This document shows positions 1-10,740 of a stretch of DNA of 64,000 bases, in pieces. The DNA comes from Thermothelomyces thermophilus ATCC 42464 (lineage: Eukaryota; Ascomycota; Sordariomycetes; Sordariales; Chaetomiaceae). The stretch is taken from the NCBI RefSeq assembly GCF_000226095.1, contig NC_016473.1:4464001-4528000 (forward strand), given 5' to 3'. Both the position numbers and the translations under genes were made by a program. Below the pieces are notes generated by a model. It did no database searches, was not told the origin of the DNA, and saw only the letters and a program-made list of their open reading frames with translations. The number at the start of each line of letters is the position of its first letter. Position 1 is the stretch's first letter.

Positions 1-936
1 AGGGATGGAAGACTCACCCCGGATGCCCCTCCAATCCTTGATCTTCGGAAACACCAGGTTGATACAGCGGTCCAAGAACTCGTATGCCGCGTGCCCGGTG
101 ATGGTCGTCTTCACGCCGGCCTTGTCGCCCTTCTTGATACGCCACTGCACCACGTTGGACTTGACCTTTGTGATCTCGGGCGTCGTCCCCGTCAGGGCGA
201 GCAGCACGCTGCGCGCCACCAGCAGGTGGTCCGGGTCCTGCACCGCTTCGGGCACGTTGCTGGCGATGGTGATCTCGCGGATCTCGGGTATGTTGTTGAA
301 GGTGATGTCGCGCTCGAGCACCCGGAGCACCGCGCCGCCGCGGGGCCCGCGCAGCGGGCGGTTCTTGTGGTAAGGGGAGGACCCGTCCCAGGCACGCAGC
401 CGTTGGGGGGTCTCCTCCTTCGGCGTGCCCGGCGGCACGTGCGTGTAGGTGAGCGTCATGAGGTCCGGCGCGATGGTCGAGTGGTAGGTTTGTTTGAGCC
501 GCGGGAGGTTGAACGGGCCCGGGACGAAGTCACGCGCCACTGGGTCCGAGGAGGGAGGGGACTGGATCGGGTGGAGGGGACCGCGGTTGTACTTTGGAGG
601 ATGGTATTGATACCTAGCAGAGGTTGGGCGTTGTATTAGCGCACTGGGAAAGTGGCAGGAGGGGCCCGAAAGGGGAGGGGTTGTTATTCACCTCGAGCCT
701 GGAAGCTGATATTTCCTATCGGCAGCACGCTTCCATGGCCTAAACTGCTTCTTCTCCTCCTCGCTCAATTTCGGTGCGCTAAGTGTCGAGTTTTCGAGTT
801 CGGACAGGACCGGGGCAGCGGCCTCGGCGGCCTGTGACGACACGCATCGCACAGCCGCGGCTGTGCATGTCTGGCGTGTCAATTGAGAAAGAGGGAGGCT
901 ACATGCCGGCCGTGACAGCCCGCGGAGGCTCGCCAT
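1..936 (-). CDS. img2: Mitochondrial large-subunit ribosomal protein mL49 (IMG2 family), 3' end outside window
   Basis: Component of the mitochondrial 54S ribosomal subunit, acting in the matrix. Exons are 692..936 and 1..613, joined across a 78-nt intron (614..691, GTGAAT donor, CTAG acceptor); the splice gives PGSRYQYHPPKYNRGPLHP in one frame. The N-terminal ~45 residues (MASLRGLSRPACSLPLSQL...) are Arg/Ser/Ala rich without acids, fitting a matrix targeting peptide. The second exon holds the IMG2 core: RGPLHPIQ, TYTHVPPGTP and a C-terminal TKVKSNVVQWRIKKGDK followed by INLVFPKIKDWRG, typical of mL49. The ATG at 936 was chosen because the open frame upstream begins only at a GTG. 286 codons are in view; the stop lies beyond base 1, probably close. 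Family call is confident from motif order. Confidence 0.88.
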
Positions 937-1395
937 GGTGATATGCGTGGTGAGGACTGATGTCGCCGACAACACGGAGCTTCGACCAAATCTGCGATGA
1001 GACTTTTGGGAAATTTATATGCACGGACCTAACAAGGGTTAGGGTTGACTACAGTAGTTCTCTGATTGCCTTCAAATTCGACTTTTGAGAGTTGTAATCC
1101 ATGTGGCTTGAATTTGTTTCTACTTATTACGTCTTTGTCTTCGAGGTGATACACGATTTGGTGGTAAAAGCAAAGCCCAGCGACCGAGTGTTTCCGGCTC
1201 GCGGCTTTCGCACTCTCCCGGTCGCGGTTATTGTCAGGTCCACCCTCCGGTTGGAGCGCGTTATGAACCAAGATTGCAACAAATCAATTGATCCCTCTAC
1301 TTTTTAAACGCCACCGCCCGAATTGACCGAAATATATCATCTCATGAAGATGAGTAACTAGAAATCGACGCTGAAATCTGACAGAGTGCGTCGCA
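937..1395. other. Intergenic, mL49 promoter and lsg1 3' flank
   Basis: About 460 bases between the mL49 start and the lsg1 stop, both genes on the minus strand. It should contain the lsg1 3' UTR and the mL49 promoter. No further coding frame with family resemblance was seen. Confidence 0.5.
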
Positions 1396-3399
1396 TCAGT
1401 CGTCACCATCCACCACGTTACCCCTCCTCTTTCCCCTTCCCTTCCGCCCACCCTTGAAGTGCTTCTTCCCCGAGGCCATCTGCACATCCTTGGGGTCAAT
1501 CCCCTTCTCGAGAGCAATCATCGTCCTGAGCTTCCGTCCGCTCAACTGCTTGCCTTCAGCCTCCGCCATGCCTTGCTGTGTGTACTTGTAGTTAAACGGC
1601 CTCGACAGGTGGCCCGCGCTGCCCTGACCGGCCTTGAAGAAGGCCTTGTCCAGCTTCTCCGACTTCGGGCCTTGAGGAAGGGGAACCATGTCAGACAAGA
1701 GCGACGCATTGTCGTCCCCGTTCACGGTCAACTCCTCCATCGCCGCGGTGACGGCCGCCTGCCTCTTGGCCGGAAGATGTGAAATGTCGTAAAGCTCACG
1801 ATTGAACTCTTGGGCATCATCAACGCCGGGAGGAGGTGTCACATAAGGGAGCTTGCCGTTAACATAGTCTTTGAGGATATACCTCGCGGCCCGGGACCGG
1901 TCTGGTTGACCAAGGCCCTGTGTCATGAAGCCCCTATGGCGAGCGTACGCGCTGAGCAGCTCGTCACCGGTGGGGATTCCGGTGCCCCCTTCCTCAAGGG
2001 GCCGCGTGCGTATTTGGATGCCGTAAGTAGCTTCCAGGAATGCCCGCGGTATCCTTTGAGCGACGAGGGTGGCTGGCCCGCTGTATTCACGCAGCTGGTC
2101 GATGGGGAGGACACCATTAACGACAAGCTCTGCCTTAGTGCTGGCGAAGTTGGGGAAAACCAGACCCGGACAATCGCACAGGATGACCTTGTCGCTGTAG
2201 TGGATGGTCTGAAAGTGTTTCGTTTTGCCCGGAGTCGAAGAGACCGACACCTTGTGAGCTCCAATAAGTGCGTTGATCGTCGACGACTTTCCGACGTTCG
2301 GGTAGCCGACGAGACCGACCTGCAGCTTCCGATCGGGTCCTGACCAAAAGTCAGCGCCGAAGTCCATGAACACGAAGAAGCAAAACTATTACTTACCTGC
2401 GTCTTTCGGTGCGTACTGCAGCAGCATTTCCTCTAGCTCGCTGACTGTCAAGATCCGAGTATCCAGCTCGTTATCATCCTCCCTTTGTTGGGCGCCCTCT
2501 CCCCCTACATCATCCCTGCTCTCTTCATTCGCCTCCTCTGGCTTCAACGGCGCTCCGCTGCTGCTTGGGCCAGCCTCTTCCTCTTCCTCTTCTTCTTCCT
2601 CGCTCTCGGAAGCCTGCGCATTCAGCATCTCCTTGGCCAGATGGGCCGAAAAGAACCGGTAGGCAATACCGGCGCTCTTCAGGTATTTTGCCCACGCTTT
2701 CCTTTGCATGAACGTCATCATGTCGGCCTTGTTGATGAGCAAGAGATTCTCCTTCTTGGGGTCAACGTCCTTGACGTATGCTTCCAGATCTTCAGACCGG
2801 AACATGAGGGGGTTCCTGGCATCCACGATCTGCACCACCACGTCGGACCGCTCGATGACTCTCCACAGCTGCCTCCAAACCTCGAGGTTGCGTTCGAACG
2901 GCGTCATCAGCAAATCTTGCGTCTCTTGCAACTCCGCCAATCCCTTCCTCCACTGCAGAAAGCTCTCGCGCTCCAGGCGGTCGAGCTCCTCGGGTGTTGT
3001 CGTCTCGTCCCAGTGCGGTCTCCTCGGCACCGTAAGACGGGACTTGAGTGCCTTCTGCTTCCCCAATACCACCCTCTCCTCAGCTGCGGTAAGTAGGTAC
3101 GGATTTCGCTGGTCCGTGTGGATGATCCTGACGTTGTTGGTCTTCTCAGCCGTAAAGTCGATACCCGCGAGTTCGGCTGTAGCCAAGAACTCGTCCAGGG
3201 CACCTTGCTCGGTGACGGAGCGCATCTTGACCCATCCTGCCTCCGCCCTATCGTTCGTGATGTACTCCTGGCCCGTTGAGTGGTCGATGCGCGTGACGGC
3301 TCCAACCCGTTTCCGGTCGGCGCCCTTGCCCTTACCAAACCGATCTTTCATCAGTTGGTTGCCGAGCCCGACCGATTTCTTGGACTTTGCGAGCACCAT
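1396..3399 (-). CDS. lsg1: Lsg1, circularly permuted GTPase for late 60S ribosome maturation
   Basis: Cytoplasmic GTPase known to release the export adaptor Nmd3 from pre-60S particles. Exons 2397..3399 and 1396..2339, intron 2340..2396 (57 nt, GTAAGT donor, GCTGAC branch site, GGTCAG acceptor); 648 residues. The G motifs are in permuted order: DARNP near residue 193 and NKAD (G4) near 223, then an acidic run (ESEEEEEEEEE, about 267-280), then P-loop GYPNVGKSS (G1, about 345-353) and DCPG (G3, about 390-393). The C-terminus is Lys/Arg rich (KKHFKGGRKGRGKRRGN). The start is the ATG at 3399 in a CCCACCATGG context; the frame upstream opens only at TTG. Starts MVLAKSKKSVGLGNQLM, the family N-terminus. 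Divergent from ltv1. YlqF/Nog2 relatives are less likely given the Lsg1-type N-terminus. Confidence 0.95.
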
Positions 3400-3705
3400 G
3401 GTGGGCAATGGGCCGTTCGGCTGTCGGATTGCTCTAATTCAAAAGGGAGAAGAAAAAGATAAAGAAAGATAAGAAGAAAATAAAAACAAATGGCACTTTC
3501 TGCAGTGCTGGATTGATTGTAAACTTGTACCAAGCCCAGCCTCTACTGCAATGAGGCGGGAGGGGGGGGTCGTTTGGAGATATTGCTGATAAATAGAGGG
3601 GCAAATTTGCGAACGGTATTCGGGGGTGGAGGAACTACATCAGGCACACCTTGCCCACAATTACGCACGTGACACTCTTCTGCATGTATGGTGTGTAACG
3701 ACATC

Positions 3706-3712
3706 GCTCATC
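3706..3712 (-). promoter_or_regulatory. PAC-like element GATGAGC
   Basis: Minus strand reads GATGAGC, matching the core of the yeast PAC element bound by Dot6/Tod6-type factors. A 7-base match can occur by chance; the location between two ribosome biogenesis genes raises the likelihood. Confidence 0.35.
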
Positions 3713-3942
3713 ATCTCGAAGCGATAAATGTGAGCAGGTGCAGTAGTCAACATTGCTTCACACAACACAAGTTCACATTCTATAGAAGTTGTTAAATGGG
3801 GGGTGGACTGCAGAGTACCACAGTAAAGGTCGGGTATCGTAAGGATGTGATCCGTAATTCGTACAGTACGTGTATCATACGGCGACCCTGGTGGGCGGTA
3901 GTTGCGCACTATCGATAAGATAACGGTAAGAATTACCCCACC

Positions 3943-3950
3943 AAAAATTT
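3943..3950 (+). promoter_or_regulatory. RRPE-like element AAAAATTT
   Basis: AAAAATTT resembles the rRNA-processing element (AAAWTTTT) that in yeast co-occurs with PAC upstream of ribosome biogenesis genes. It lies 150 bp upstream of the ltv1 start. Confidence 0.35.
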
Positions 3951-4099
3951 CCCTAGTTGCTCCGGATTTCAGTACACTACAGAGAAAAGGTGTGCCCTGA
4001 TGTCGGTGCTCCCACTCCCTTGCTCTCTCGTCACCGTCCAAACACCCCCCCCCAACCCTCAACAGCAATCTTCAAATCTTGCTGTAATTTGTTCTCAAG

Positions 4100-5448
4100 A
4101 TGCCGAAAGGAAAGTGGATGTACGCAATACCCCTCAATATCATGAAAATTTCTGAGCGTTCGCCCAGCTGAGACCGTTAACTCCTCCCCGCAGTGACAAG
4201 AAGACGGCGGCGCACTTCACGCTCGTGTACCGTCCCCAAAATGACCCGCTCATCCACGACGAGTCGGCACCAGCCATGGTGCTCAACCCGACGCAGCCGG
4301 CCAACAAGCCGTCCAAAGGCAAGGGGCTGAGCGACCTGGCGTCGGACCTCGGCTCCGAAGCCCTCAGCATCCGCGACAACGAAGGCGAGGCCGCCAACTA
4401 CGGCATCTACTTTGACGACACAGAGTACGACTACATGCAGCACCTGCGGGACCTGGGCCAGGGCGGGGGCGAGGCCGTCTTTGTCGAGGCGAACCCCGTC
4501 GCCAACAACAAGAAGAAGGGCAAGGGCAAGCAGGGGCAGTCGCTCGAGGACGCGCTCCGTCAGTTGGACCTGCAGAACAAGTCGGAAGAGCTGCTCGACA
4601 AGGACCTGCTGCCCAGCAAGAACCTGCGGCCGCTGACGTACCAGGCGCAGCAGGACGTGCCGGATGCGATCGCCGGGTTCCAGCCGGATATGGACCCGCG
4701 GTTGAGGGAAGTCTTGGAGGCGCTCGAGGACGACGCGTATGTTGATGAGGAGGGTAGCGAGGACATCTTCAAGGAGCTGGCCAAGGACGGCAAAGAGCTG
4801 GATCCGGACGAGTTCGAGGAGGCGTACGACGAGTTCGCAGACGACGATGAGGGGTGGGAGTCAGACCGCACGGTGAAGGCGAACAAGGAGGAGACCGAGC
4901 ACGGTGGGGCGTCTCAGGCCACCGACGCGAGTAAGGCGCAGCCGGGAGAGCCCAGGGATGCCGGGTCGAATGATTGGATGGAGGAATTCAAGAAGTTCAA
5001 GAACGATCAGAAGGCGGGGAAGAAACCCCGGGCTGCGGCCGCGCCGTCCGAGATGCAGTCGTCAATATGGACAACCACGACGAACGGCGGGCGGAGGAAG
5101 GCGAGGAAGGGCGCCCTTACGAACCCTTCGACGTACTCGATGACGTCGTCGTCTCTGGTAAGGACAGAGCAGCTGGGGATCCTGGATGCGCGTTTTGAGA
5201 AACTTGAGGAGGAGTACAACGCCGACATGGACGACATGAGGTCAGTCTCGGCGGTATCGACCATGTCGACGGTGCAGGGTCCGACGCGGCATGACTTTGA
5301 CAATCTGCTGGACGAGTTCTTGGGTGACTACTCCATGCACGGCAAGAAGCGGGTGAAGAAGGGCAAGTGGAAGAACGGGTTGGAGCAGTTTGACGAGATC
5401 AGGCGGGAGCTGGGCCCGCCCATCATTCCCGCAAAATACAAGAAATAG
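4100..5448 (+). CDS. ltv1: Ltv1, 40S ribosomal subunit assembly factor
   Basis: Non-ribosomal factor that chaperones placement of uS3 on the pre-40S head and is released by phosphorylation in the cytoplasm. Exon 1 is only 20 nt (4100..4119); intron 4120..4193 (74 nt, GTACGC donor, CGCAG acceptor); exon 2 4194..5448; 424 residues. Splicing gives [20 protein letters not shown], the diagnostic family start; without the exon the first ATG-like codon would cut into the conserved block. Other family marks: YDYMQHLRD near residue 80, a long acidic middle ([19 protein letters not shown]), and the C-terminal basic helix region ending in [15 protein letters not shown]. Divergent from lsg1. The identification is firm. 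Confidence 0.95.
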
Positions 5449-5553
5449 GGGGGAGGACGAACTGCAAAATGAGAATGAAGTTTCGAGCACATGAATGGCC
5501 ATAACCCGTATACACGCAAAACAAACACAACCTCCAGTTCCCTCGCCTCAACG

Positions 5554-7624
5554 CTATAACTGGCACGGAGAAGTCAGCAGCCCATATACCTCATCGTCCA
5601 GCGCATCGACCTGCCCGCTAGGGCCCAGCTCTTCGAGCAGCTTCTCCACCAGCTTCACATCGGTCACCTCCCAGAACCGCCTCACGCCCTCAACGAACCT
5701 CTTGGCTGCTAGTCCGACCCTCTCCTCCGCCTCGGCGGCAAAACAGATCCGATAGTACGCCCACCCTTCGGCTTTCCGAATCTCGTCATTGGCGCTGAAC
5801 ACGGACCCGGGCGAAACCAGCACGAGGAACGGCTTGGTGGTCAAGTACACCATCAGGGCGCCCGCCAGCGCGGGGCCGTCCAGAACGGGGAACCTCGGGT
5901 TCGGACCGGACGCCATCCATAGCGGGTGGGACTCGAGGTGCATGCGCACCCAGATGAACATGCCGCCGCGGGGCCAGCGGAAAGAGTAGAGCGTCGTCTT
6001 GGAGACGGCGAGGGGCGACCACTCCGAGTCGTCGTCCGACGGCGAGGGATCGACGGGGGAGGTGGTGATAAGGGTCGCGCCGGCGTCGAGAATGCGGCAC
6101 ATGCGCGCCATTCGCCGCTCGTAGGCGCCACGCAGGCCCTCGAGCCAGCGCACCCAGCCCGAGGTGTCCCAGCCGGTGAAGGCGGCGGCGGCGGCGGCCC
6201 GGTCGTCGCGGGAGGAGGAGGAGAGGAGGCGGGAGAAGGCGGATTTGGCGAGCTGGTTCTGCTTGGAGGCGCCCAGGACGAGCTCCGAGATGAGGCCCTG
6301 GACGAAGCCCGACGGCTGTGCGGTGGTGCACTCCGTGACGCGCTCAAAGCGCTCAATCACGGCAGGCTGAGCGGTGATCCAGCCGAGGCGGCAGCCGGGG
6401 GCGACGGTTTTGGAGAAGGTGTCCAGGCGGATGACGCGACCATCTGTGTCAATGGCGACGAAAGAGGGGGCGAGCGAATCGATGAAGGGGTAGCCGCTAG
6501 AAGAGGAGGAGGAGGAATGGCCGGGGTGATGGTCGGGGGGAGGCGGAGGAGCAGGGGTGCCGCGGGACTTGGCTTCTTCGATGGCTGCGGAGGGGAATTG
6601 CAGATACCAGTAAGGCTCATCCTCAACGATGATCACGTCATACTTGCTGCAGAGGGCGTAAATTTCCCTCCTCCGCTCCATTGAGAGGACGATACCCGTG
6701 GGGTTGTGGCCAAGTCTGGGATGTTAGCGACGAGTAAAGCGAAGTCAGCGGGTGGCCTTCAACCTACGTGACTGTGTACAGCAGATGTGGCCGCTTTCCC
6801 TTGGCGGGATCCCAGTTGGCCAGGACATCTTCCAGCCCACCTGGCCCATCGACAGCCATGCCCGACGCATCCGCCTTGACGGGAACAATTTGCACGCCAT
6901 GGGGCTGGGCCTGGCTGAGGATGTTGCTGTATACAAACGGCTCGCAGAGGAGGCCCGGCCGGTCGCGGATGTCGTTGACACCCTCGGTCCACTGATCGAC
7001 GAACAAGTCCAGTGTCTTGGAGAAGCCGTCGGTCGAGCCGCAGGTCAAAATCACTTCGGGACCGCCCTGGTAAGGGGCGTCGGGGTGGAGATTCTCGCGC
7101 GTGAATTGGCGCACCCACGACAGCAGCGGCGGGTAGCCTGCAGCGAGTCCGTACTGGAGCACCGTCGCAAGGTCGATCTTCTTCAGCGGGTCGCTCTCAT
7201 CCAACCTCTTAGGGATCGAAATGTGGGCGGCAGCTGCGGGATCCGTGGGTGATGACGACGACGACGGTGTTGACGAGGCTGCAGACTCGCCGGGGTGGTT
7301 TGGTGACGGCGTCCATCTCTCAGGCTTTGCTGTTTGCGCTTCTAGTGTATCGAAAGGGAAGTAGTCGACGTGCGGAAGGCCTTGAGGTATAATTCAGTGA
7401 GTAGGAGGAGCCAGGCTGCTTGGAGCAACGATGGGCAGGATAGAAACACACGAACCGCCGGCCGTGTTCAGAACCCCCGGGATCTGAAAGAACTTGTATA
7501 ATTCTTTGAGCTTGAAGGCAAACCGCCGCTTGGTGACGGCAGAGTAGTGATGGCTGAGATCCAGCGGCGCCGGCTTGTCACGGCCGGCCACACGACCTCG
7601 GCGACGGGAGGCTTGCATGTCCAT
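5554..7624 (-). CDS. PLP-dependent aminotransferase, class I/II, Aro8 type
   Basis: Probably transaminates aromatic amino acids or 2-aminoadipate. Exons 7456..7624, 6768..7380, 5554..6715; introns 7381..7455 (75 nt, unusual GTTCGT donor) and 6716..6767 (52 nt, GTAGGT); 647 residues. The first splice restores NTAGGLPHVDYFPFDTLEAQ, a family signature. Fold-type I residues are present: GHNPTG (Asn265), VEDEPYWYLQF (Asp293, Tyr296) and TFSKTVAPGCRLGW, with the Schiff-base Lys at about 363 and Arg371. It is longer than yeast Aro8 (500 aa); extra length sits in a Pro/Ser linker (about residues 310-335) and a Ser-rich insert near 80-105. Its 3' end lies about 105 bp from the ltv1 stop, so the two genes converge. 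Exact substrate cannot be read from the sequence. Confidence 0.88.
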
Positions 7625-8643
7625 GTTAGAAAGAGCAGCTTCCTCCCGTGGCGGTAGAGCGAGGAAAACGCGAAAATATCCCGTTGCTACTTGTATCGCG
7701 CAATCCGAGGAAGGAGCAAAGCCAAAATGTCACCTTCAGGGCGCTGGGCGGTTTCCCGACTGGACTGATAAGAACGCCAGGCACTCACTCGGTGGGGCGT
7801 TTACCTACGGGGCATGTACGGAGTACCAAGTAAATAAAGGGATTGCTCGCTTCCCTCGTTCGAGAATCTGATAAGGACCACAACCGTGCAGCAGGATCCG
7901 ATGCAGGGTCATGCTTATAAATCGCTGGGAACCAAACTTGAGGGATAGCGTGAAATGAAGACGCTAACCCCACAGGACAGTCTGGACCCAAAGTTCCAAG
8001 ATTGCCGTGCCGTTTCGGCAGTCGGGAGCCGCGGGGGAGATTACCTCTGCGAGTGGAGTGCCCATACGGTAATCCATATGTATGTATCCGTATGTACGAA
8101 GCACAATACTTACCTCACTTAGGTAGGTGTTCCGTGGTGGAGGTTGCGTCGGGGCTGCGAGATCGCGGTGCGTAAATCCGTTCGGGGCTCGGCTCGCATC
8201 TTTATGCCAGCAGAGTACCAGAAACCGTCAACTGTTTACCACGTCCCGTAGGTATACGGGACGCCGTCAGCTCCGGCCCCGGCCCGTTATTGGGACCCGG
8301 AGCTGCCGTTACGGCCGGGCCGGGGCTTCCGCCGTGGTACCGCGGAACACGATCAAAGTTGAAAAAGCAGTAAACAAATGAAAAGGAGAAAAATAAGGAG
8401 AGAAAAAAAAAGACAACGAGAGTACTAGGATCATGCGAATAGTTCTTGGTATTTTCTTTCCTTCTATATCATCAAGCGGAGTCGTCGTGGCCTCCCTTGC
8501 ACTTTGGGGACCCTTGATCTGCCGATCGTCGTTGCTTGCAGCCGATCTGAGACACGCATGTGGCTCCAGTGGACAACGGTTCAAACGGCGGCGTCAAACA
8601 AAGCCCCGTCCCGGGCAGTGAGCGAAAGGGGTGTCAAGTAAGT
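7625..8643. other. Intergenic, ~1.0 kb
   Basis: Lies between the aminotransferase start and the monooxygenase stop. It holds a GTACGGAGTAC word (7816..7826) and short TACGTA-like strings near 8080-8120. Small open frames on both strands overlap one another and show no family resemblance. Confidence 0.4.
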
Positions 8644-10047
8644 TCAATTATCACCCTCTTCTGGCGAATATTCGAACCCGAGCTCTTTCAAACTCCTAGC
8701 CTTCCTACCGCTGAGCTCAAACTGCAGCTTGGCCTTGGCGTAGATTTGCCTCTGCCAAACCAACTCCGGGCTCCAACGCGGCGGTACTTTGCCCGGTGTC
8801 TTTGACTGCACGATCCAGTCGTGAACCGAGTTGATGTAGTTGGCATCGCCGCCCTCGGGCCATACGTGGAATTTGGTCCCCTGTCTCTCTGCCTCCTCGG
8901 CCTCCCACTGTCTCATTTCCTCAACCGATGGGAGCGGCAGCAAGTTCGCCCACGTTCTCGAGAAAACCGCCGCCTGGCTCTCGGCGAGCGGGAACGGGAC
9001 CACCTTTATTGGGAGTCTCGTGAAGACCAGAGTCGGGTGGTCTATGTGGAAGAGATGCTTGTACAGTCCGTACACTCTCCGCCCATCCGTCACCAGTGGC
9101 GGCTTGAGTGAGCGCAGAAAGGGGAAAGCGAAAAGGTAGCCGGTGGCGTAGATGACGGCGTCGATGTCTTTCTCGACTCGCCCGTTCTGAAACCTGATGC
9201 CTCTTTCCTCGACCAGGAACTCCTCAATCACAGGAACTTCCTCCGCTCCCGAGTACGCTAGGTTGGCCTCCGACGTGGGCGTCTGTACCGATAGCAACAA
9301 CGGCTTCTGCGTGACACGACTGATTTGCGCTGCGATATCGAGCCCTGATGCAGCGTTTCCGACAATGACAACCTTCTTCCCGGTGAATCGTTCGGGGTTG
9401 CGGTAATGTTTCGAGTGCGAGATGACCCCGGGGTGCGCTGCATGGAATTCACCTATCCCTTTTGCATCAGGAATGTACACCGCAGTGTAATGCCCGGACA
9501 CTACAACGACGGCATCGTATGTCGCGCTCGTTGTCTTTCCTGTCAGCAGACACGTCGTATCCACATCCCACCGGTCCACGCCGTCGACCACTCTCAAGCG
9601 AACGTCTTTCACTTGTGTCGAGAACCGGATGAGATGGCGGATATCTTTCGCGTATTCCACCACATAATTTTGGATATCTTCCCGAGATGGGAAGATGAGC
9701 GTATCCTCCGGTATGCGCAGATCCGAGAATTCCATGAGATCGCGGGGGATATTGGTATGTAAGGCATCGTACATGGGCGAGGGGAACACGGGCGCCTCTC
9801 CTTCTCGACACGGCAATGGCGGGTCCGGGGGACAGTCAGCACTCACTTGAGGCACGCGAATCGTCTCTGAAGGCCTCGGGCTGTAGTTCCACACTCCGCC
9901 GACCTCTGCCTGCTGCTCAAAGATGTCGATCTTCCTAAAGGCGTTCTGAGCAAGGAGGTATTTGGCTGCTGCAAGACCGCACGGCCCAGCTCCTATAATA
10001 GCGATATCATTGACATCGAAGCGTCTCGATTCTTCTTGAGAACCCAT
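8644..10047 (-). CDS. Flavin-containing monooxygenase (FMO family)
   Basis: Single exon, 467 residues, usual length for fungal FMO1-like enzymes, which use FAD, NADPH and oxygen to oxidise soft nucleophiles (S or N). The FAD-binding GAGPCG (19-24) follows a beta strand (DIAIIGAG), with the acidic residue ending the second strand in KIDIFEQQ. GGVWNYS follows at about 50. The FMO signature is present as FHAAHPGVISHSKHY (201-215), and the NADPH Rossmann motif as GNAASG (230-235). YATGYLFAFPF near 305 is the ATG motif. The start ATG at 10047 is the first in frame. Yeast Fmo1 oxidises thiols; the substrate here is not evident. No secondary-metabolite core gene is nearby, so a housekeeping or detoxifying role is likelier. 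Confidence 0.9.
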   Translation of the reverse strand: MGSQEESRRFDVNDIAIIGAGPCGLAAAKYLLAQNAFRKIDIFEQQAEVGGVWNYSPRPSETIRVPQVSADCPPDPPLPCREGEAPVFPSPMYDALHTNIPRDLMEFSDLRIPEDTLIFPSREDIQNYVVEYAKDIRHLIRFSTQVKDVRLRVVDGVDRWDVDTTCLLTGKTTSATYDAVVVVSGHYTAVYIPDAKGIGEFHAAHPGVISHSKHYRNPERFTGKKVVIVGNAASGLDIAAQISRVTQKPLLLSVQTPTSEANLAYSGAEEVPVIEEFLVEERGIRFQNGRVEKDIDAVIYATGYLFAFPFLRSLKPPLVTDGRRVYGLYKHLFHIDHPTLVFTRLPIKVVPFPLAESQAAVFSRTWANLLPLPSVEEMRQWEAEEAERQGTKFHVWPEGGDANYINSVHDWIVQSKTPGKVPPRWSPELVWQRQIYAKAKLQFELSGRKARSLKELGFEYSPEEGDN

Positions 10048-10740
10048 GGCTGCAGAAAGATGTATGCAGGAAATTGGTTGAAGCAGCGTCTAAAAAGAAG
10101 CTAAGAGAAGGCTTTAAAACTGATAAATATCAAATATAAGACTTTGAGATCCCTTCACAGCAAGTCCGCGGCATCATGAAGCCCCGTTCGTGGGTGTTGA
10201 GGGGCAGGAGAATTGATAGGAAATGTATTTAAGTAAGGTATGTACCAACCTATGTATCGTGTAAGTTAATGGGGGGGGAAAATGAGTCATTTCTGGTTCT
10301 GTTACGAATACCAAGTCGTACTCCGTAATTCGCACATACGGTCAGTAATGTTACTAGGACAGATGTACGGTAAGTGTAATCCGTGCGTACAGTAATCCTC
10401 ACCGCCTTCCGCTTTTGGCTGAATGGTAACACGGGTAGCAGCAGTGAGAGCTCCAGTCCCATCGCGTCGCTGCCGTCATGCGTGTGGGAAGTTGCCGCGC
10501 TTTCTCTGGCCGGAGCTGTGTCTGGCTCACACCTTCCAAACCCAACGCAAACAGGTCTTGGAACCGGGCACTGACAACGCCTTCCTGTTGTTTGCGTTTT
10601 GAGATTCTGACCTCAACCCTCCGGTGTTTTATCTAGCTACTTCATCAGCTGCGATCGACAAATGAGGAACCTACGCAGGGCTTTGGGCGGCGCCAACTTG
10701 AAGACGTAGCGTTGCTGTCCCTCTGCCTCTTTTCCAAAAC
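10048..10740. other. Divergent promoter between FMO and POT1/Cdc13-domain gene
   Basis: About 690 bp shared by two divergent genes. TACTCCGTA occurs at 10319..10327, inside a GTAC/TACGG-rich stretch (10310-10395). No coding potential recognised. Confidence 0.4.

Larger units (their letters stand above)
3400..4099. promoter_or_regulatory. Shared divergent promoter of lsg1 and ltv1
   Basis: A 700-bp interval separating two head-to-head ribosome assembly genes. It carries GATGAGC on the minus strand (3706..3712, PAC-like) and AAAAATTT (3943..3950, RRPE-like), the two motifs known from yeast ribosome-biogenesis promoters. The lsg1-proximal side is A-rich on the plus strand (3440-3490). One GTACAGTAC word lies at 3861. 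Functional reading is inferred. Confidence 0.55.

Noticed and set aside
5926-6684. 252-codon plus frame opposite the aminotransferase
   Set aside because: Gly/Arg-rich antisense shadow; the minus strand carries the PLP lysine motif and a clear family.
5554-10047. Aminotransferase plus monooxygenase as a secondary-metabolite cluster
   Set aside because: No synthase, synthetase, transporter or regulator nearby; flanked by ribosome assembly and telomere-type genes.
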